Assembly: GCF_018732085.1 (NCBI RefSeq)
Contig: NZ_CP076103.1
Coordinates: forward strand, 2,542,001-2,606,000
Source of the DNA: Lysobacter capsici
GTDB lineage: Bacteria > Pseudomonadota > Gammaproteobacteria > Xanthomonadales > Xanthomonadaceae
Direction: 5' to 3'
Length of the DNA: 64,000 nucleotides
Shown: in pieces, positions 1 to 8,325 of the stretch
Layout: every line of letters starts with the position of its first letter
Position numbering within the stretch: position 1 is the stretch's first letter
Notes under the pieces: generated by a model
Told to the model about the DNA's origin: nothing
Seen by the model: only the letters and a program-made list of their open reading frames with translations
The model's database searches: none
Program-made: the position numbers and the translations under genes

Positions 1-958
1 TGTTGAACGCGGTTTCTTCGATATCGCCGCCCTTGGTGGCGCGCGCGGAGTTGACGTCGATCGCGGTCAGCGCTTCGGTCTGGTCGATGACCAGGGCGCC
101 GCCGGAGGGCAGGCGCACGGTGCGCTCGTACGCGTTCTCGATCTGCGATTCGATCTGGAAGCGGTTGAACAGCGGGGTTTCGTCGGCGTACTTCTTGAGC
201 TTGCGCAGGTTGTGCGGCATCACCTGCTCGACGAACTCGCGCGCTTCGGCGTACATCTCGTCGGTGTCGACCAGGATCTCGCCGATGTCCGGGCGCATGT
301 AGTCGCGCAGGGCGCGGATGATCAGGCGCGACTCCTGGTACAGCAGGAACGGCGCGGGCTTCTTCAGCGCCTCGTCGGTGACCGCCTTCCAGATGCTCAG
401 CAGGTAGTCGAGGTCCCACTGCAGCTCTTCCGCGTCGCGGCCCACGCCGGCGGTGCGGATGATCACGCCCATGTCGTCGGGGATCTGCAGCTTGTCCATC
501 GCCTCCTTGAGCGCGGCGCGGTCGTCGCCTTCGATCCGGCGCGAGACGCCGCCGGCGGTCGGCGAGTTGGGCATCAGCACCATGTAGCGGCCGGCCAGCG
601 AGATGAAGCTGGTCAGGGCGGCGCCCTTGTTGCCGCGTTCTTCCTTGTCGACCTGGACCACGATCTCCTGGCCTTCGCGCAGGACTTCGCGCAGGCCGGC
701 CTTGTTATGGTCGACGCCGGGCTGGAAGTAGTCGCGGGAGATTTCCTTCAGCGGCAGGAAGCCGTGACGGTCGCCGCCGTATTCGACGAAGGCCGCTTCC
801 AGGGAAGGCTCGAGCCGGGTGATGCGGCCCTTGTAGATGTTGGACTTCTTTTGTTCCTTGGAGGGCTGTTCGATATCGATGTCGTACAGGTTCTGCCCGT
901 CGACGATGGCGACGCGCAGTTCTTCTGCCTGCGTCGCGTTGATCAGCATGCGCTTCAT
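1..958 (-). CDS. rne: Ribonuclease E, N-terminal part (cut by window edge)
   Basis: Endoribonuclease that starts mRNA decay and processes rRNA and tRNA precursors; in the family it scaffolds the degradosome at the inner membrane. The 319 visible codons begin MKRMLINATQ and give the S1 RNA-binding domain (about residues 35-125) and then the 5'-sensor and RNase-H-like parts of the catalytic half, ending near the TAIDVNSARAT motif that contributes catalytic Asp and Asn residues. The ATG at 958 is supported by the family-typical N terminus. The gene is divergent from rluC across a 497-bp spacer, the same arrangement as in other gammaproteobacteria. The DNase-I-like end, zinc link and degradosome scaffold lie outside the window. 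Confidence 0.95.
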   Translation of the reverse strand, partial: MKRMLINATQAEELRVAIVDGQNLYDIDIEQPSKEQKKSNIYKGRITRLEPSLEAAFVEYGGDRHGFLPLKEISRDYFQPGVDHNKAGLREVLREGQEIVVQVDKEERGNKGAALTSFISLAGRYMVLMPNSPTAGGVSRRIEGDDRAALKEAMDKLQIPDDMGVIIRTAGVGRDAEELQWDLDYLLSIWKAVTDEALKKPAPFLLYQESRLIIRALRDYMRPDIGEILVDTDEMYAEAREFVEQVMPHNLRKLKKYADETPLFNRFQIESQIENAYERTVRLPSGGALVIDQTEALTAIDVNSARATKGGDIEETAFN

Positions 959-1455
959 TGTTGCGTTCCTCGCGCGCTCTACCGCGCGGAACGCCATGGC
1001 GTTTCGCTATCTGGGAACTGAGGCCACGCCGTCGCGATCGTCGGCCGCATCGTGTGCGGGCCGCCCGCGCGCCGGCGAGCCTCCACTACCAGCGCTACAT
1101 CACCACGGCACGCCGCGGGAGCGCTTCTTACCTATGCAAAAACTATCGGGGCCGGCGACGCGAACGTCGCTCGGGGCGGGCGGCGGCAGCTTCGAGCCAA
1201 CTCTTCTTTGAGGGGCCTTGGCGCCGCACGGTTGTTCATCGCGATGGTTTGACCCATCGGGCGAAGGCCGGTTCCGCCGGTCCGTCGCTGCTAACATGGC
1301 TACCCCGTGGGCAGTGGTTAGACGCGGACCGGAATCGCGGGAGGGGCTTTCGGCCCCGTACCGGGCCGCACGCTGTTGAGGCGGACGACTGGCACAACTC
1401 CCAGCGAAATCAAAACCTTATCTCGCGTCGCGAGTGTAACAGATAACGCTTCGGG
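959..1455. promoter_or_regulatory. Long rne-rluC divergent spacer, probable rne leader
   Basis: A 497-bp gap with no credible gene between divergent rne and rluC. In Enterobacteriaceae the rne transcript has a long structured 5' leader through which RNase E controls its own mRNA; the length here fits that, but conservation of the structure is inference. Visible inverted repeats include a GGGGC/GGCCCC hairpin at about 1343-1357 and TCTCGCG/CGCGAG at about 1421-1434. The rluC start has a GATAAC hexamer 8 nt before the ATG and no clear Shine-Dalgarno. Confidence 0.4.
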
Positions 1456-2412
1456 ATGACCCAGTCAGCAAACTCCAGTAATGCCGGTGCCCACACCGTG
1501 CGCGTGCCCGAAGACCGCGATGGCCAGCGGCTCGACAACTTTCTATTGGGCCAACTCAAAGGTGCGCCCAGGTCCTTGATCTACAAGCTGGTGCGCTCCG
1601 GTCAGGTGCGCGTGAACGGGGGCCGGGCCAAGGCCGAGCGCAAGCTCGAGGCCGGCGACGAGGTGCGGATCCCGCCGGTTCGTCTCAACGAGACCGGAGA
1701 AAAGCCGACCCCGCCCAAGGGCTTCATGGACGCGCTGGACGCGGCGATCGTGTTCGAGGACGCGCGCCTGCTCGCCCTGAACAAGCCGTCCGGGGTCGCC
1801 AGCCATGGCGGCAGCGGGATCAGTTTCGGCGCGATCGAGACCCTGCGCGCCTCGCGTCCGGGCCACACCCTGGAACTGGTGCATCGGCTCGACCGCGACA
1901 CCTCCGGGCTGCTGATCGTGGCCAAGAAGCGTTCGGCCCTGACCGAAATGCAGGCGCTGATGCGCGAGGACGGCGGCATCGCCAAGCGCTACCTGGCGCT
2001 GGTGACCGGACGCATGCCCGAGGGCGTGATGAGCGTCGACGCGCCGCTGCACATCGGCCTGCGCCAGGGCGGCGAGCGCCACGTCCAAGTCCATCGCGAG
2101 GGCAAGCCGTCGCTGAGTCATTTCAGGACCTTGGAACGGCGCGGCGGGCAGTCGTATTGCGAGGTGCGGATCGAAACCGGCCGCACCCACCAGATCCGCG
2201 TGCATGCCCAGCACATCGGCCATCCGGTCGCCGGCGACGACAAATACGGCGAGCCCGAGGTCAACAAGAAGCTGCGCGACCAGTTCGGCCTGCGTCGCCT
2301 GTTCCTGCATGCCTCGACTTTGGAGTTCGCGCTGGACGGCGGACGCGAGCCGTATTCGCTCAATGCGCCGCTGGCGCCGGAGCTGGTCGAGGTGCTGGAC
2401 CGCCTGGGGTGA
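1456..2412 (+). CDS. rluC: 23S rRNA pseudouridine synthase RluC
   Basis: Converts uridines 955, 2504 and 2580 (E. coli numbering) of 23S rRNA to pseudouridine. The 318-residue protein has an N-terminal S4-like RNA-binding domain (about residues 20-85, RLDNFLL and SGQVRVNG) followed by the RluA-family catalytic domain. The catalytic Asp lies in HRLDRDTSGLLIVAK near residue 145, and the late GRTHQIRVH motif is present. Length matches the family. Divergence from rne supports RluC rather than RluA or RluD. The ATG at 1456 gives a family-typical N terminus. Confidence 0.93.
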   Translation: MTQSANSSNAGAHTVRVPEDRDGQRLDNFLLGQLKGAPRSLIYKLVRSGQVRVNGGRAKAERKLEAGDEVRIPPVRLNETGEKPTPPKGFMDALDAAIVFEDARLLALNKPSGVASHGGSGISFGAIETLRASRPGHTLELVHRLDRDTSGLLIVAKKRSALTEMQALMREDGGIAKRYLALVTGRMPEGVMSVDAPLHIGLRQGGERHVQVHREGKPSLSHFRTLERRGGQSYCEVRIETGRTHQIRVHAQHIGHPVAGDDKYGEPEVNKKLRDQFGLRRLFLHASTLEFALDGGREPYSLNAPLAPELVEVLDRLG

Positions 2413-2430
2413 GTGTCGCGATGCGGCGGT

Positions 2431-3198
2431 TCATTTGATCTCGAAGCGCGTCGGCGGCATCGGCTGGCCGTCGATCGCGACCTCCAGCAGGTAGCTGCCG
2501 GCGACGGTTCCGGCGGGCAACCGCAAACGCGAATGCTGGCGCGCCTTGGAAGGTTTCAGGCTGAGGCGTTGCTGGTGGATGGTGACGCCGGCCTGGCCGT
2601 TCGCGGCCACGCGTCGCCAACTCGCCACGACCGGAGTGGGAGCAAACGCGTACTGGGTGAGGTCGGCCTCGATGGCATCGCTGGAGGCGAATTGCCCGCT
2701 CGTCTTGTCGCTGCCGAGCTTGCGCAACTCGATGCGCGGCGCGCAGTAACTCGGTGGCGTCGGGCCCTTGACGAAGTCCACCGCTATCCGAAGCCTCGAC
2801 ATGACCGGCTCGCCGTTGCGGATTTCATAGTCGAAACGCCACTGGCCCGCGGCCTCGATCGCGGCGCGGTCGAGTTCGGGATGGCGGCTGCTGCGTTCGA
2901 TCTGCTTGTCGACGAGCTTGCCTTGCATGTCGACGGTCAGGATCAACACGACGGTGCCTTCCACGCCCGCGCAGGCGGCGGCCTCGGGATACTTCGGTGG
3001 CCGGTCGCGATGCGCTTTCGAGCGGCGCTGGAGGTTGTTCGGATAGGTGGTTGACGGCGGCGGGCGGGGCAGGTCGTCGTAGTAGGACGGCGTTATCGGC
3101 ACCGGATCCTCGGCGACCTGGCCATAGGCGTCCACAGAGCAGGCGATCGAGAGCGGCAGCAGCAAGGCCAAGCCGCTCAGACGACGAAAACCCTGCAT
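2431..3198 (-). CDS. Exported protein with TonB C-terminal-like domain
   Basis: A 255-residue protein with an N-terminal signal sequence (about residues 1-26; LLLPLSIAC could be a weak lipobox) and a TonB_C-like domain at about residues 55-135 (PPKYPEAAACAGVEGTVVL and AIEAAGQWRF). The remaining C-terminal 110 residues are not recognised. It lacks the membrane anchor and long Pro-rich linker of a true TonB, so it is unlikely to work alone as an energy transducer. The open frame runs further upstream, but the ATG at 3198 gives the signal peptide and avoids overlapping the gene at 3243. Third in a leftward set with phhB and a second TonB_C-like lipoprotein, 44 bp after that gene. Function unknown. 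Confidence 0.7.
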   Translation of the reverse strand: MQGFRRLSGLALLLPLSIACSVDAYGQVAEDPVPITPSYYDDLPRPPPSTTYPNNLQRRSKAHRDRPPKYPEAAACAGVEGTVVLILTVDMQGKLVDKQIERSSRHPELDRAAIEAAGQWRFDYEIRNGEPVMSRLRIAVDFVKGPTPPSYCAPRIELRKLGSDKTSGQFASSDAIEADLTQYAFAPTPVVASWRRVAANGQAGVTIHQQRLSLKPSKARQHSRLRLPAGTVAGSYLLEVAIDGQPMPPTRFEIK

Positions 3199-3242
3199 TC
3201 CGATAGCTCCCCCAAGCCGGCGTGCGGACGGCGCGCGTCGCC

Positions 3243-3668
3243 TCAGGCCGGCCCGCAATGCTCCGGACGCGACGCGGGCGCGTTGAAGGTCACCGGCACC
3301 TGGATGTCGGTGGCGACCGGCTTGCCGTTGCGGGTGGCCGCTTCGAACCGCCAGCGCTGCACGCCCTTGAGCGCGGCATCGTCGAGCGCCTGGGTCTTGC
3401 TGCTGGTCAGCACCGTGGCCTTGGTCGGCTTGCCTTCCGGGCCGACGGTGAGTTGCAGCACGACCTTGCCGCCGATCTGATCGCAGCCGATTTCGATCGG
3501 GTACTCCGGCGGCGGCGTGTCGACCGCGCGCAGCGGGGTGGACGGAATGATCGGTTGGTCGGCGTCGCGCGGACCGCAACCGGCGGCCAGCGCCGCGAGC
3601 AGTCCGGTGGCGAGCAGCGCGCCCAGGCGCGGGGAGACGATGAAAAGACTGCGGGGTAGTAGGTTCAT
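3243..3668 (-). CDS. Small lipoprotein with TonB C-terminal-like domain
   Basis: A 141-residue predicted lipoprotein: a hydrophobic N terminus ends in the lipobox LAAGC (Cys about residue 31), and the rest is almost entirely one TonB_C-like domain (PPPEYPIEIGC, GGKVVLQLTV, ALKGVQRWRFEAA). It resembles the downstream protein at 2431-3198 and looks like a tandem duplication. I chose the ATG at 3668, preceded by AGG at a usable distance; a TTG at 3677 is an alternative that would abut the phhB stop. Probably cotranscribed with phhB (5-bp gap). The two cysteines besides the lipobox may form a disulfide. Role unknown. Confidence 0.7.
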   Translation of the reverse strand: MNLLPRSLFIVSPRLGALLATGLLAALAAGCGPRDADQPIIPSTPLRAVDTPPPEYPIEIGCDQIGGKVVLQLTVGPEGKPTKATVLTSSKTQALDDAALKGVQRWRFEAATRNGKPVATDIQVPVTFNAPASRPEHCGPA

Positions 3669-3673
3669 GGCGA

Positions 3674-4015
3674 TCAACCTGTCAGAGCGTCGGCCTTCGC
3701 CGCGCAGATGAAGTCGTTTTCGCTCAGTCCGCCGACGTCGTGGGTCGAGTAACGCACCACGCAGCGGTCGTAATGGACGCCCAGATCGGGATGGTGGTCT
3801 TCACGGTTGGCCATGAAGGCCAGCGCGTTCACGAACGCCATGGTCCGATAGTAATCGTCGAAGCGGAAGGTTCTGGTGAGGGCGTGGCCGTCCTCGGCCA
3901 GCTCCCAGCCGGGGACTTCCGGCAGCAGTTCGCGCACGCGCGCTTCGCTGAGCCGGTGCTCGCTGCCGCGGCGGGCGATGCAGTGGGCCTGCGAAAGGGG
4001 GATCAGATCGTTCAT
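3674..4015 (-). CDS. phhB: Pterin-4a-carbinolamine dehydratase
   Basis: Dehydrates 4a-hydroxytetrahydrobiopterin formed by phenylalanine hydroxylase, so the pterin cofactor can be recycled. The 113-residue protein carries the family signature EDHHPDLGVHYDRCVVRYSTHD split as EDHHPDLGVHY, then RCVVRY-THDVGGLSENDF, including the active-site His-His pair. Length is typical. No phhA is in the window. First gene of a short leftward set with the two TonB_C-like exported proteins. The ATG at 4015 lies about 140 bp from divergent nfuA, so promoters for both lie in that spacer. Confidence 0.93.
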   Translation of the reverse strand: MNDLIPLSQAHCIARRGSEHRLSEARVRELLPEVPGWELAEDGHALTRTFRFDDYYRTMAFVNALAFMANREDHHPDLGVHYDRCVVRYSTHDVGGLSENDFICAAKADALTG

Positions 4016-4145
4016 GCGATGACTCCTGGCGGCCTGCAGCGAGCGCGGCGGCGTTGCGTTTGCGCCGGCGCGGCTCCATATGAACGGAATCGTATCGCCG
4101 ACGGTCGTAGGATGCAGGCACAGCTACGCGCCGCACTGACCCCGC

Positions 4146-4151
4146 TAGAAT
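4146..4151 (+). promoter_or_regulatory. TAGAAT -10-like hexamer just before nfuA
   Basis: A TAGAAT hexamer ends 6 nt before the nfuA ATG, and no Shine-Dalgarno can be placed between them. If it is the active -10, the transcript would start at or within a nucleotide or two of the start codon (leaderless). No good -35 is evident. Similar spacing occurs before cmk, the TetR gene at 21300 and moeB. Confidence 0.4.
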
Positions 4152-4157
4152 AGCCCG

Positions 4158-4754
4158 ATGATCAATATTTCCGAATCCGCGCAAACGCACTTCCGCAAAC
4201 TGATCGAGCGCGAGGCCCTGCCGGGCCTGGGCGTGCGGCTGTCGGCGGTGCATGCCGGGACGCCGCGCGCCGACGTGCGCCTGGAGTTCGCCGAACCGGC
4301 CGATCTGGTCGGCGACGAATGGGCGATCGATTGCGAAGGCTTCACCCTGTGGCTGCACGCCGACAGCGTGAAGTACCTCGACGGGGCGCAGATCGATTAC
4401 GAAAACAAGGCCACCGGCGGCCAGTTGCAGATCCGCGCGCCCAAGATCAAGGGCGAAGCGCCGGCCGATTCGGCCTCGCTGGTCGAACGCGTGCGCTGGG
4501 TGGTCGAGCACGAGGTCAATCCGCAGCTCGCCCAGCACCGCGGCAACGTGTCGGTGCAGGAAGTGACCGCCGACGGCGTGGTCGTGCTGCGCTTCGGCGG
4601 CGGTTGCCAGGGCTGCGGCATGGCCGACGTGACCCTCAAGCAGGGCATCGAAACCACCTTGATGACCAAGGTGCCGGGTGTGACCGCGGTGCGCGACGCG
4701 ACCGATCACGAGACCGGCGACGCGCCGTACATTCCCCGCGACACCGCGGCCTGA
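4158..4754 (+). CDS. nfuA: Fe-S cluster carrier protein NfuA
   Basis: Carries and delivers [4Fe-4S] clusters to target apoproteins, mainly under oxidative stress or iron limitation. The 198-residue protein has the A-type-like N-terminal domain (about residues 1-95, here without its cysteines) and a C-terminal Nfu domain (about 110-185) with the cluster-binding CxxC in FGGGCQGCGMAD. Length agrees with the family (about 190-200). The gene precedes the repetitive membrane protein gene by 21 bp, possibly as one transcript. The start at 4158 is the only ATG giving the conserved ISESA beginning. Confidence 0.94.
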   Translation: MINISESAQTHFRKLIEREALPGLGVRLSAVHAGTPRADVRLEFAEPADLVGDEWAIDCEGFTLWLHADSVKYLDGAQIDYENKATGGQLQIRAPKIKGEAPADSASLVERVRWVVEHEVNPQLAQHRGNVSVQEVTADGVVVLRFGGGCQGCGMADVTLKQGIETTLMTKVPGVTAVRDATDHETGDAPYIPRDTAA

Positions 4755-4775
4755 CGCCCGCGCGGCGCAGCGCCC

Positions 4776-6523
4776 ATGCCCACCGCCGCATCGCTCATCG
4801 AGGCCCTGCAACGCCGGTTGCGGCTGTCGCTGCGTCGTGAGTCGCCCGCCCCGGGTGAATTTCCGCCGGGCTGGCAGCAGTGGTTCGACTCGTTGGGCGA
4901 GCGCCCCGGCGCGGTGGTCGGCGCGACCTCCGAGGCGATGGTCGCCACGCTCTCGCAGCGACCGCTGGCCTCGCCGCCGCGGCGCGCGGCGAATCTCACG
5001 CGCTGGCAGGCCTTTGCCACCCTATGGCGCCAGCAATGGCAGCCTCCGGAACGCGAGGACCGTCGCCTGCGCTGGGTGGCCGCCACGTTTTCGGTGCTGT
5101 GGCATATCTTCGTCGCGGCCGCGCTGATCTGGCTGATGTACCTGCAGTTCTTCGCCACCCGTCCGCCGCCGCAGGGCGAGGACGTGACGATGATCGAATA
5201 CATCGGCGACGGCACGCCCAAGGACCCCGGCGGCGGCGCGCAGCAACCCTCCGATCAGCCGCAGACCGAACCGACCCCGCCGCAGCCGCCCTCCACCCCG
5301 GCGCCGCCACAACCGGCGCAACCGCCGTCGCAGGTCGCGGTCAGCGCACCGCCGGTGCCGGAACTGCAGGCGAGCGTGCCCGACGTGCCGCAACGCGACG
5401 TGCCCGAGCCGCAACTGCCGCCGCCGACGGTCGAACAACCGGTGATGGTCAGCAAGGACGTGCCCGATTCGCCGCAGATCTTCGTGCTGCCGCCCACGCG
5501 CAAGCGCCTGGACGACACGCCGCGGGTGCCGCAGATCGAGATCGCGACCCGGCCGGTGCCGACCCAGGACGTGCCGACCCCGGTGCAGCCGCTGTCGCGC
5601 GAACTGCCGCGGCCGCAGATCGCCGCGCCGACGGTGAACGCGCAGCCGCGCGAGGTCGCGGTGCGCGAAGTGCCGGCGCCGCTGCCGCAATTGCAGGTGC
5701 GCGAACTGCCGACGCAACCGATCGCGGCGCCGCAATTGCGCACCACGACCCCGCAGGTGCGCATCGCCGAGATTCCCACGCCGCAGGTCGCGACGCCGCG
5801 CGCGCCCCGCGCGGGCACGTCTTCGCCCTTCCGCGGCCCGCTGCGACGCCTCGTGCCAGCCAGTTCAATCGACGCCGTCGCGTTCGCCGGCCGCCGCTCA
5901 GCCAGCGCCGCGGCGACAAAACCCAGCGCCAATCCCAGTGCTAGCGCTCCAGCGCCCGCGTCGCGCCGCTCGCGGCCGACGACGCAGCGGCGCCGGGGGG
6001 CCGGGCGAAAACTCGCGCGCCCGGCACCTGGTCGAATCTGAAGACCGACGACGACTGGGGCGGCTCCAACCGCAATCGTCCCGGCGCGCAACGCGGCGAC
6101 AGCCCGGGCCTGTACAACAGCGACGGCAGCCCGCGCATCGCCGACGCGCCGGGTTCGGCCTCGCCGGGCAAGCCGCCGGGTACGATCACCGCCGAGATCA
6201 AGGACCTCGACCGCGCCGGCACCTGGCTGCGGCGCAAGCCCACCGACTACGAAGCGACCGCGCTCGACAAATACTGGCGGCCGAACGAAACCCTGCTGGC
6301 CGAGTGGGTGCGGCGCAGCGTGCAGACGGTGCTGATTCCGATCCCGGGCACCGGCAAGCGCATCCAGTGCTCGGTGGTGCTGCTGATGGCCGGAGGCGGC
6401 TGCGGCATCGACGATCCCAACCTCAACGACCAGCCGGCCGAAGCGCGCCCGCCGCCGGATATCCCGTTCAAGCCGCATCTGCAGGAAGACAACGGCAGCG
6501 TCAGGCCGCCGCCGGGTGGGTGA
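4776..6523 (+). pseudogene. Transmembrane repetitive protein, frameshifted
   Basis: The coding sequence is split between two frames. From 4776 the first frame gives about 345 sensible residues: a cytoplasmic N terminus, one membrane segment at about residues 106-127 (HIFVAAALIWLMYLQFF), then a long Pro/Gln/Val-rich region with repeated PxP, VPxPQ and RELP units. It degenerates after about 5810 and would stop at 6041. From about 5960 another frame (open from 5945 to the stop at 6523) gives a globular C terminus (WSNLKTDDDWGGSNRNR, YEATALDKYWRP, LMAGGGCGID). The net change equals one missing base, and more than one indel may lie in 5810-5960. With the frame restored the product would be about 582 residues, a TonB-like layout. 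This may be true decay or an assembly error in GC-rich repeats. Confidence 0.75.
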
Positions 6524-6635
6524 GGGGTTGAGCTTGAGGGGCGGTTAGGAGAGCGCCGCTGAAGTCGGGGCCTTGAATTTCGCGCGTGTCGCCACTTCTG
6601 CGTACTTGCCAGTAGTCGAGCGAACCGCATTTGCT

Positions 6636-6920
6636 CGTCATTCCCGCGTTTGGGTGCTTGCCTGTAAGTCGACTGAGCCGCTTTGGATCGTCATTCCCGC
6701 GAAGGCGGGAGTCCAGTGGCTTTTGCGCGGGCATGCAGGTCACGTCGTTTCCATTGCTCCGTCAAAGTCACTGGATTCCCGCGTTCGCGGGAATGACGGT
6801 AGGGGAGGACGTGGTTGCTGGACGATTCGATGGCGAAATGTCGATATATGAAGCCTGGGCTTGCAGGTTGAATGGCCTTTGCTCGTCGTTTCCGCGTTCG
6901 CCGACATGACGGTAGGAGAG
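6636..6920. repeat. Cluster of CGTCATTCCCGCG palindromic repeats
   Basis: This part of the 566-bp gap (6524-7089) holds several copies of a dispersed palindromic repeat with core CATTCCCGCGAANGCGGGA. Clear copies lie at 6636-6651 (half), 6689-6716 and, inverted, 6771-6798; a degraded one lies at about 6886-6915. The two best copies face each other as an inverted pair ending in CCAGTG/CACTGG. The same family recurs at 61402-61563. No credible gene is present; the short open frames here are repeat translations. Confidence 0.75.
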
Positions 6921-7009
6921 GGGAGCGTCGCACGTGAAAAATGCTGTGACGACTGGACCTAGCAGCGGGTCCCACGTCTGGGTTGAGCCATTCAATAACC
7001 GCATAAACA

Positions 7010-7036
7010 AAAACGGCCCGCAATGCGGGCCGTTTT
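7010..7036 (-). terminator. Intrinsic terminator for the cytochrome c genes
   Basis: A near-perfect palindrome (AAAACGGCCCGCA/TGCGGGCCGTTTT) 53 bp past the stop of the leftward cytochrome gene. Read leftward, the GC-rich stem is followed by TTTTTGTTT, as expected of a rho-independent terminator. A-T pairs flank both sides, so it could also stop rightward transcription. Confidence 0.85.
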
Positions 7037-7089
7037 CAGCAGCGCGATCCAAACGCGCGATCCAGCCGCGCGCCCGATCCACCGATGGA

Positions 7090-7545
7090 TCAATGCACGC
7101 CGTGCAGATCGCGCAGCTTGTCGCTCTGCAGCGAGCCGAAGTAGGCGGTCACGTCGGCGATCTGCTGGTCGGTCAGATCCTTCGCCTGCAACGACATCAG
7201 CGGGTGCGCGCGGTCGCCGTCGCGGTACATCTGCAGCGAGTGGGCCAGGTAGTCGTGGTACTGGCCGGCCAGGCGCGGCGTCACCGGGTCGATCGGGTGA
7301 CTGTCGTCTTCGTTGGTGCCGTGGCATTCCACGCAGGCCTGATTGGTCGGCGGGCGCTTGGCGTTGGCGAATTTGTCGCCCGCGGCGATGTTGCCGGCCG
7401 GCAGGCCCGAGGACGACTTGGTGTGGCCTTCGTTGCGGTCGGCCGAGGAATGGCCGGCGGGCACTTCGCCGCTGGAGCAGGCGGCCAGGGCCAGGGCGAG
7501 CGAGGCGATGGCGAGGCCGCGCTTGAAGAAGCTGGGATTCGTCAT
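7090..7545 (-). CDS. Cytochrome c lipoprotein
   Basis: A 151-residue exported c-type cytochrome with one haem-binding motif, CVECH (about residue 73), and a downstream axial Met candidate in HPLMSLQAKDLTDQQIADV, the pattern of the small c4/c5/c553-like class. The N terminus has a lipobox (LALAACSS), so it is probably anchored to a membrane facing the periplasm. I chose the ATG at 7545, which has a GTGAG-like ribosome site; a GTG at 7557 overlapping the upstream stop is the alternative. It is the second gene of a two-cytochrome unit, and the pair probably acts as a periplasmic electron shuttle to an oxidase encoded elsewhere. Confidence 0.85.
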   Translation of the reverse strand: MTNPSFFKRGLAIASLALALAACSSGEVPAGHSSADRNEGHTKSSSGLPAGNIAAGDKFANAKRPPTNQACVECHGTNEDDSHPIDPVTPRLAGQYHDYLAHSLQMYRDGDRAHPLMSLQAKDLTDQQIADVTAYFGSLQSDKLRDLHGVH

Positions 7546-7553
7546 GAGGCGGC

Positions 7554-7964
7554 TCACTTGGCGCTGGAAAGGAAGGCGGCGATGTCGGCGATGTCCTGGT
7601 CAGAGAAGCTCTGCGCCTGGGCCTGCATCGTGGGGTGCTTGCGCGTGCCCTTCTTGTATTCGGTCAGCGCGCTGACCAGGTACTCGGGCGACTGGCCGAC
7701 GATCTTAGGAACGTGATAGTTCGGGTAGGCGTTCTTGTAGCCTTGCACGCCGTGGCAGCCTTGGCAGGTGTAGGTGAGCTGGCGGCCGGTTTCGGCGTTG
7801 CCCTTGGAAGACGGCGCGGCGGCCGGGGCGGCGGCCGGAGCCGTCGGAGTGGGGGCAGTCGGGGTGGAAGCCGGCGCCTTGGCGGGATCCTGGGGCTGAG
7901 CATGTGCGCTCAGGGCGGCCAGGGTCAGGGCAAAGCAGGCGGCGATCGTCAGCGGTCGCATCAT
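7554..7964 (-). CDS. Periplasmic cytochrome c
   Basis: A 136-residue exported cytochrome c: signal peptide (about residues 1-22, ending SAHAQ), a low-complexity Ala/Pro/Thr linker (about 25-52), then a single haem domain with CQGCH (about residue 68) and a probable axial Met in HPTMQAQAQSFSDQDIADI. The linker could give the haem domain reach across the periplasm. Paralogous to the cytochrome immediately downstream, whose gene begins about 8 bp after (or overlaps) this stop, so the two are almost certainly cotranscribed. The start is one of two adjacent ATGs (7964 or 7961). Confidence 0.87.
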   Translation of the reverse strand: MMRPLTIAACFALTLAALSAHAQPQDPAKAPASTPTAPTPTAPAAAPAAAPSSKGNAETGRQLTYTCQGCHGVQGYKNAYPNYHVPKIVGQSPEYLVSALTEYKKGTRKHPTMQAQAQSFSDQDIADIAAFLSSAK

Positions 7965-8042
7965 GTCGTAGTCCGCAATCTCGAATGGCTAGCGAAAGGT
8001 GGTGGCTGGCTCTGCGGGGCCGGAGCCGCGCACAAGCCGCCG

Positions 8043-8048
8043 AGTATA
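8043..8048 (-). promoter_or_regulatory. Candidate -10 for the cytochrome c operon
   Basis: On the minus strand TATACT lies 17 nt after TTCGTT, about 80 nt upstream of the first cytochrome start. The -10 is good and the -35 weak. Position and spacing fit a sigma-70 promoter. Confidence 0.4.
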
Positions 8049-8261
8049 GCTGGGCAGACGACTGCAACGAAGCCGTCCTTGAGCGCATCCATACTTGCGC
8101 CGGTTTCCGGACGCTCCGGGCCCGGCGTGGATTTGCGCCGCACGACACGGCGGCGCGCGCGACGCACCTCGTCCGCGCGCACCGTGCCTCAGAATAAATC
8201 CATGGCTCCAGTCATCATGACCTTCGGCGGATGTTGGCTTTGGGGGCTGGTGATATACCTA

Positions 8262-8267
8262 TATACA
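8262..8267 (+). promoter_or_regulatory. Candidate -10 for the RND efflux operon
   Basis: TATACA lies 17 nt after TTTGGG and about 60 nt before the adaptor gene, inside a locally AT-rich stretch (GATATACCTATATAC) that stands out from its GC-rich surroundings. The same spacer (7965-8325, 361 bp) holds no gene I can support and no local transcriptional regulator. Confidence 0.4.
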
Positions 8268-8325
8268 ACACCGGCATACGACCGGAAACCGACGAAAAAA
8301 CTTTAGTAGCTTGGGGTCGTCTCGA

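Noticed and set aside
212..1021. A 269-codon plus-strand frame at the left edge
   Set aside because: It is antisense to rne, whose minus-strand translation shows conserved RNase E motifs.
5255..6478. A 407-codon minus-strand frame with Cys/Gly/Thr-rich repeats
   Set aside because: It is antisense to the PxP repeat region of the membrane protein; its regularity mirrors that repeat.
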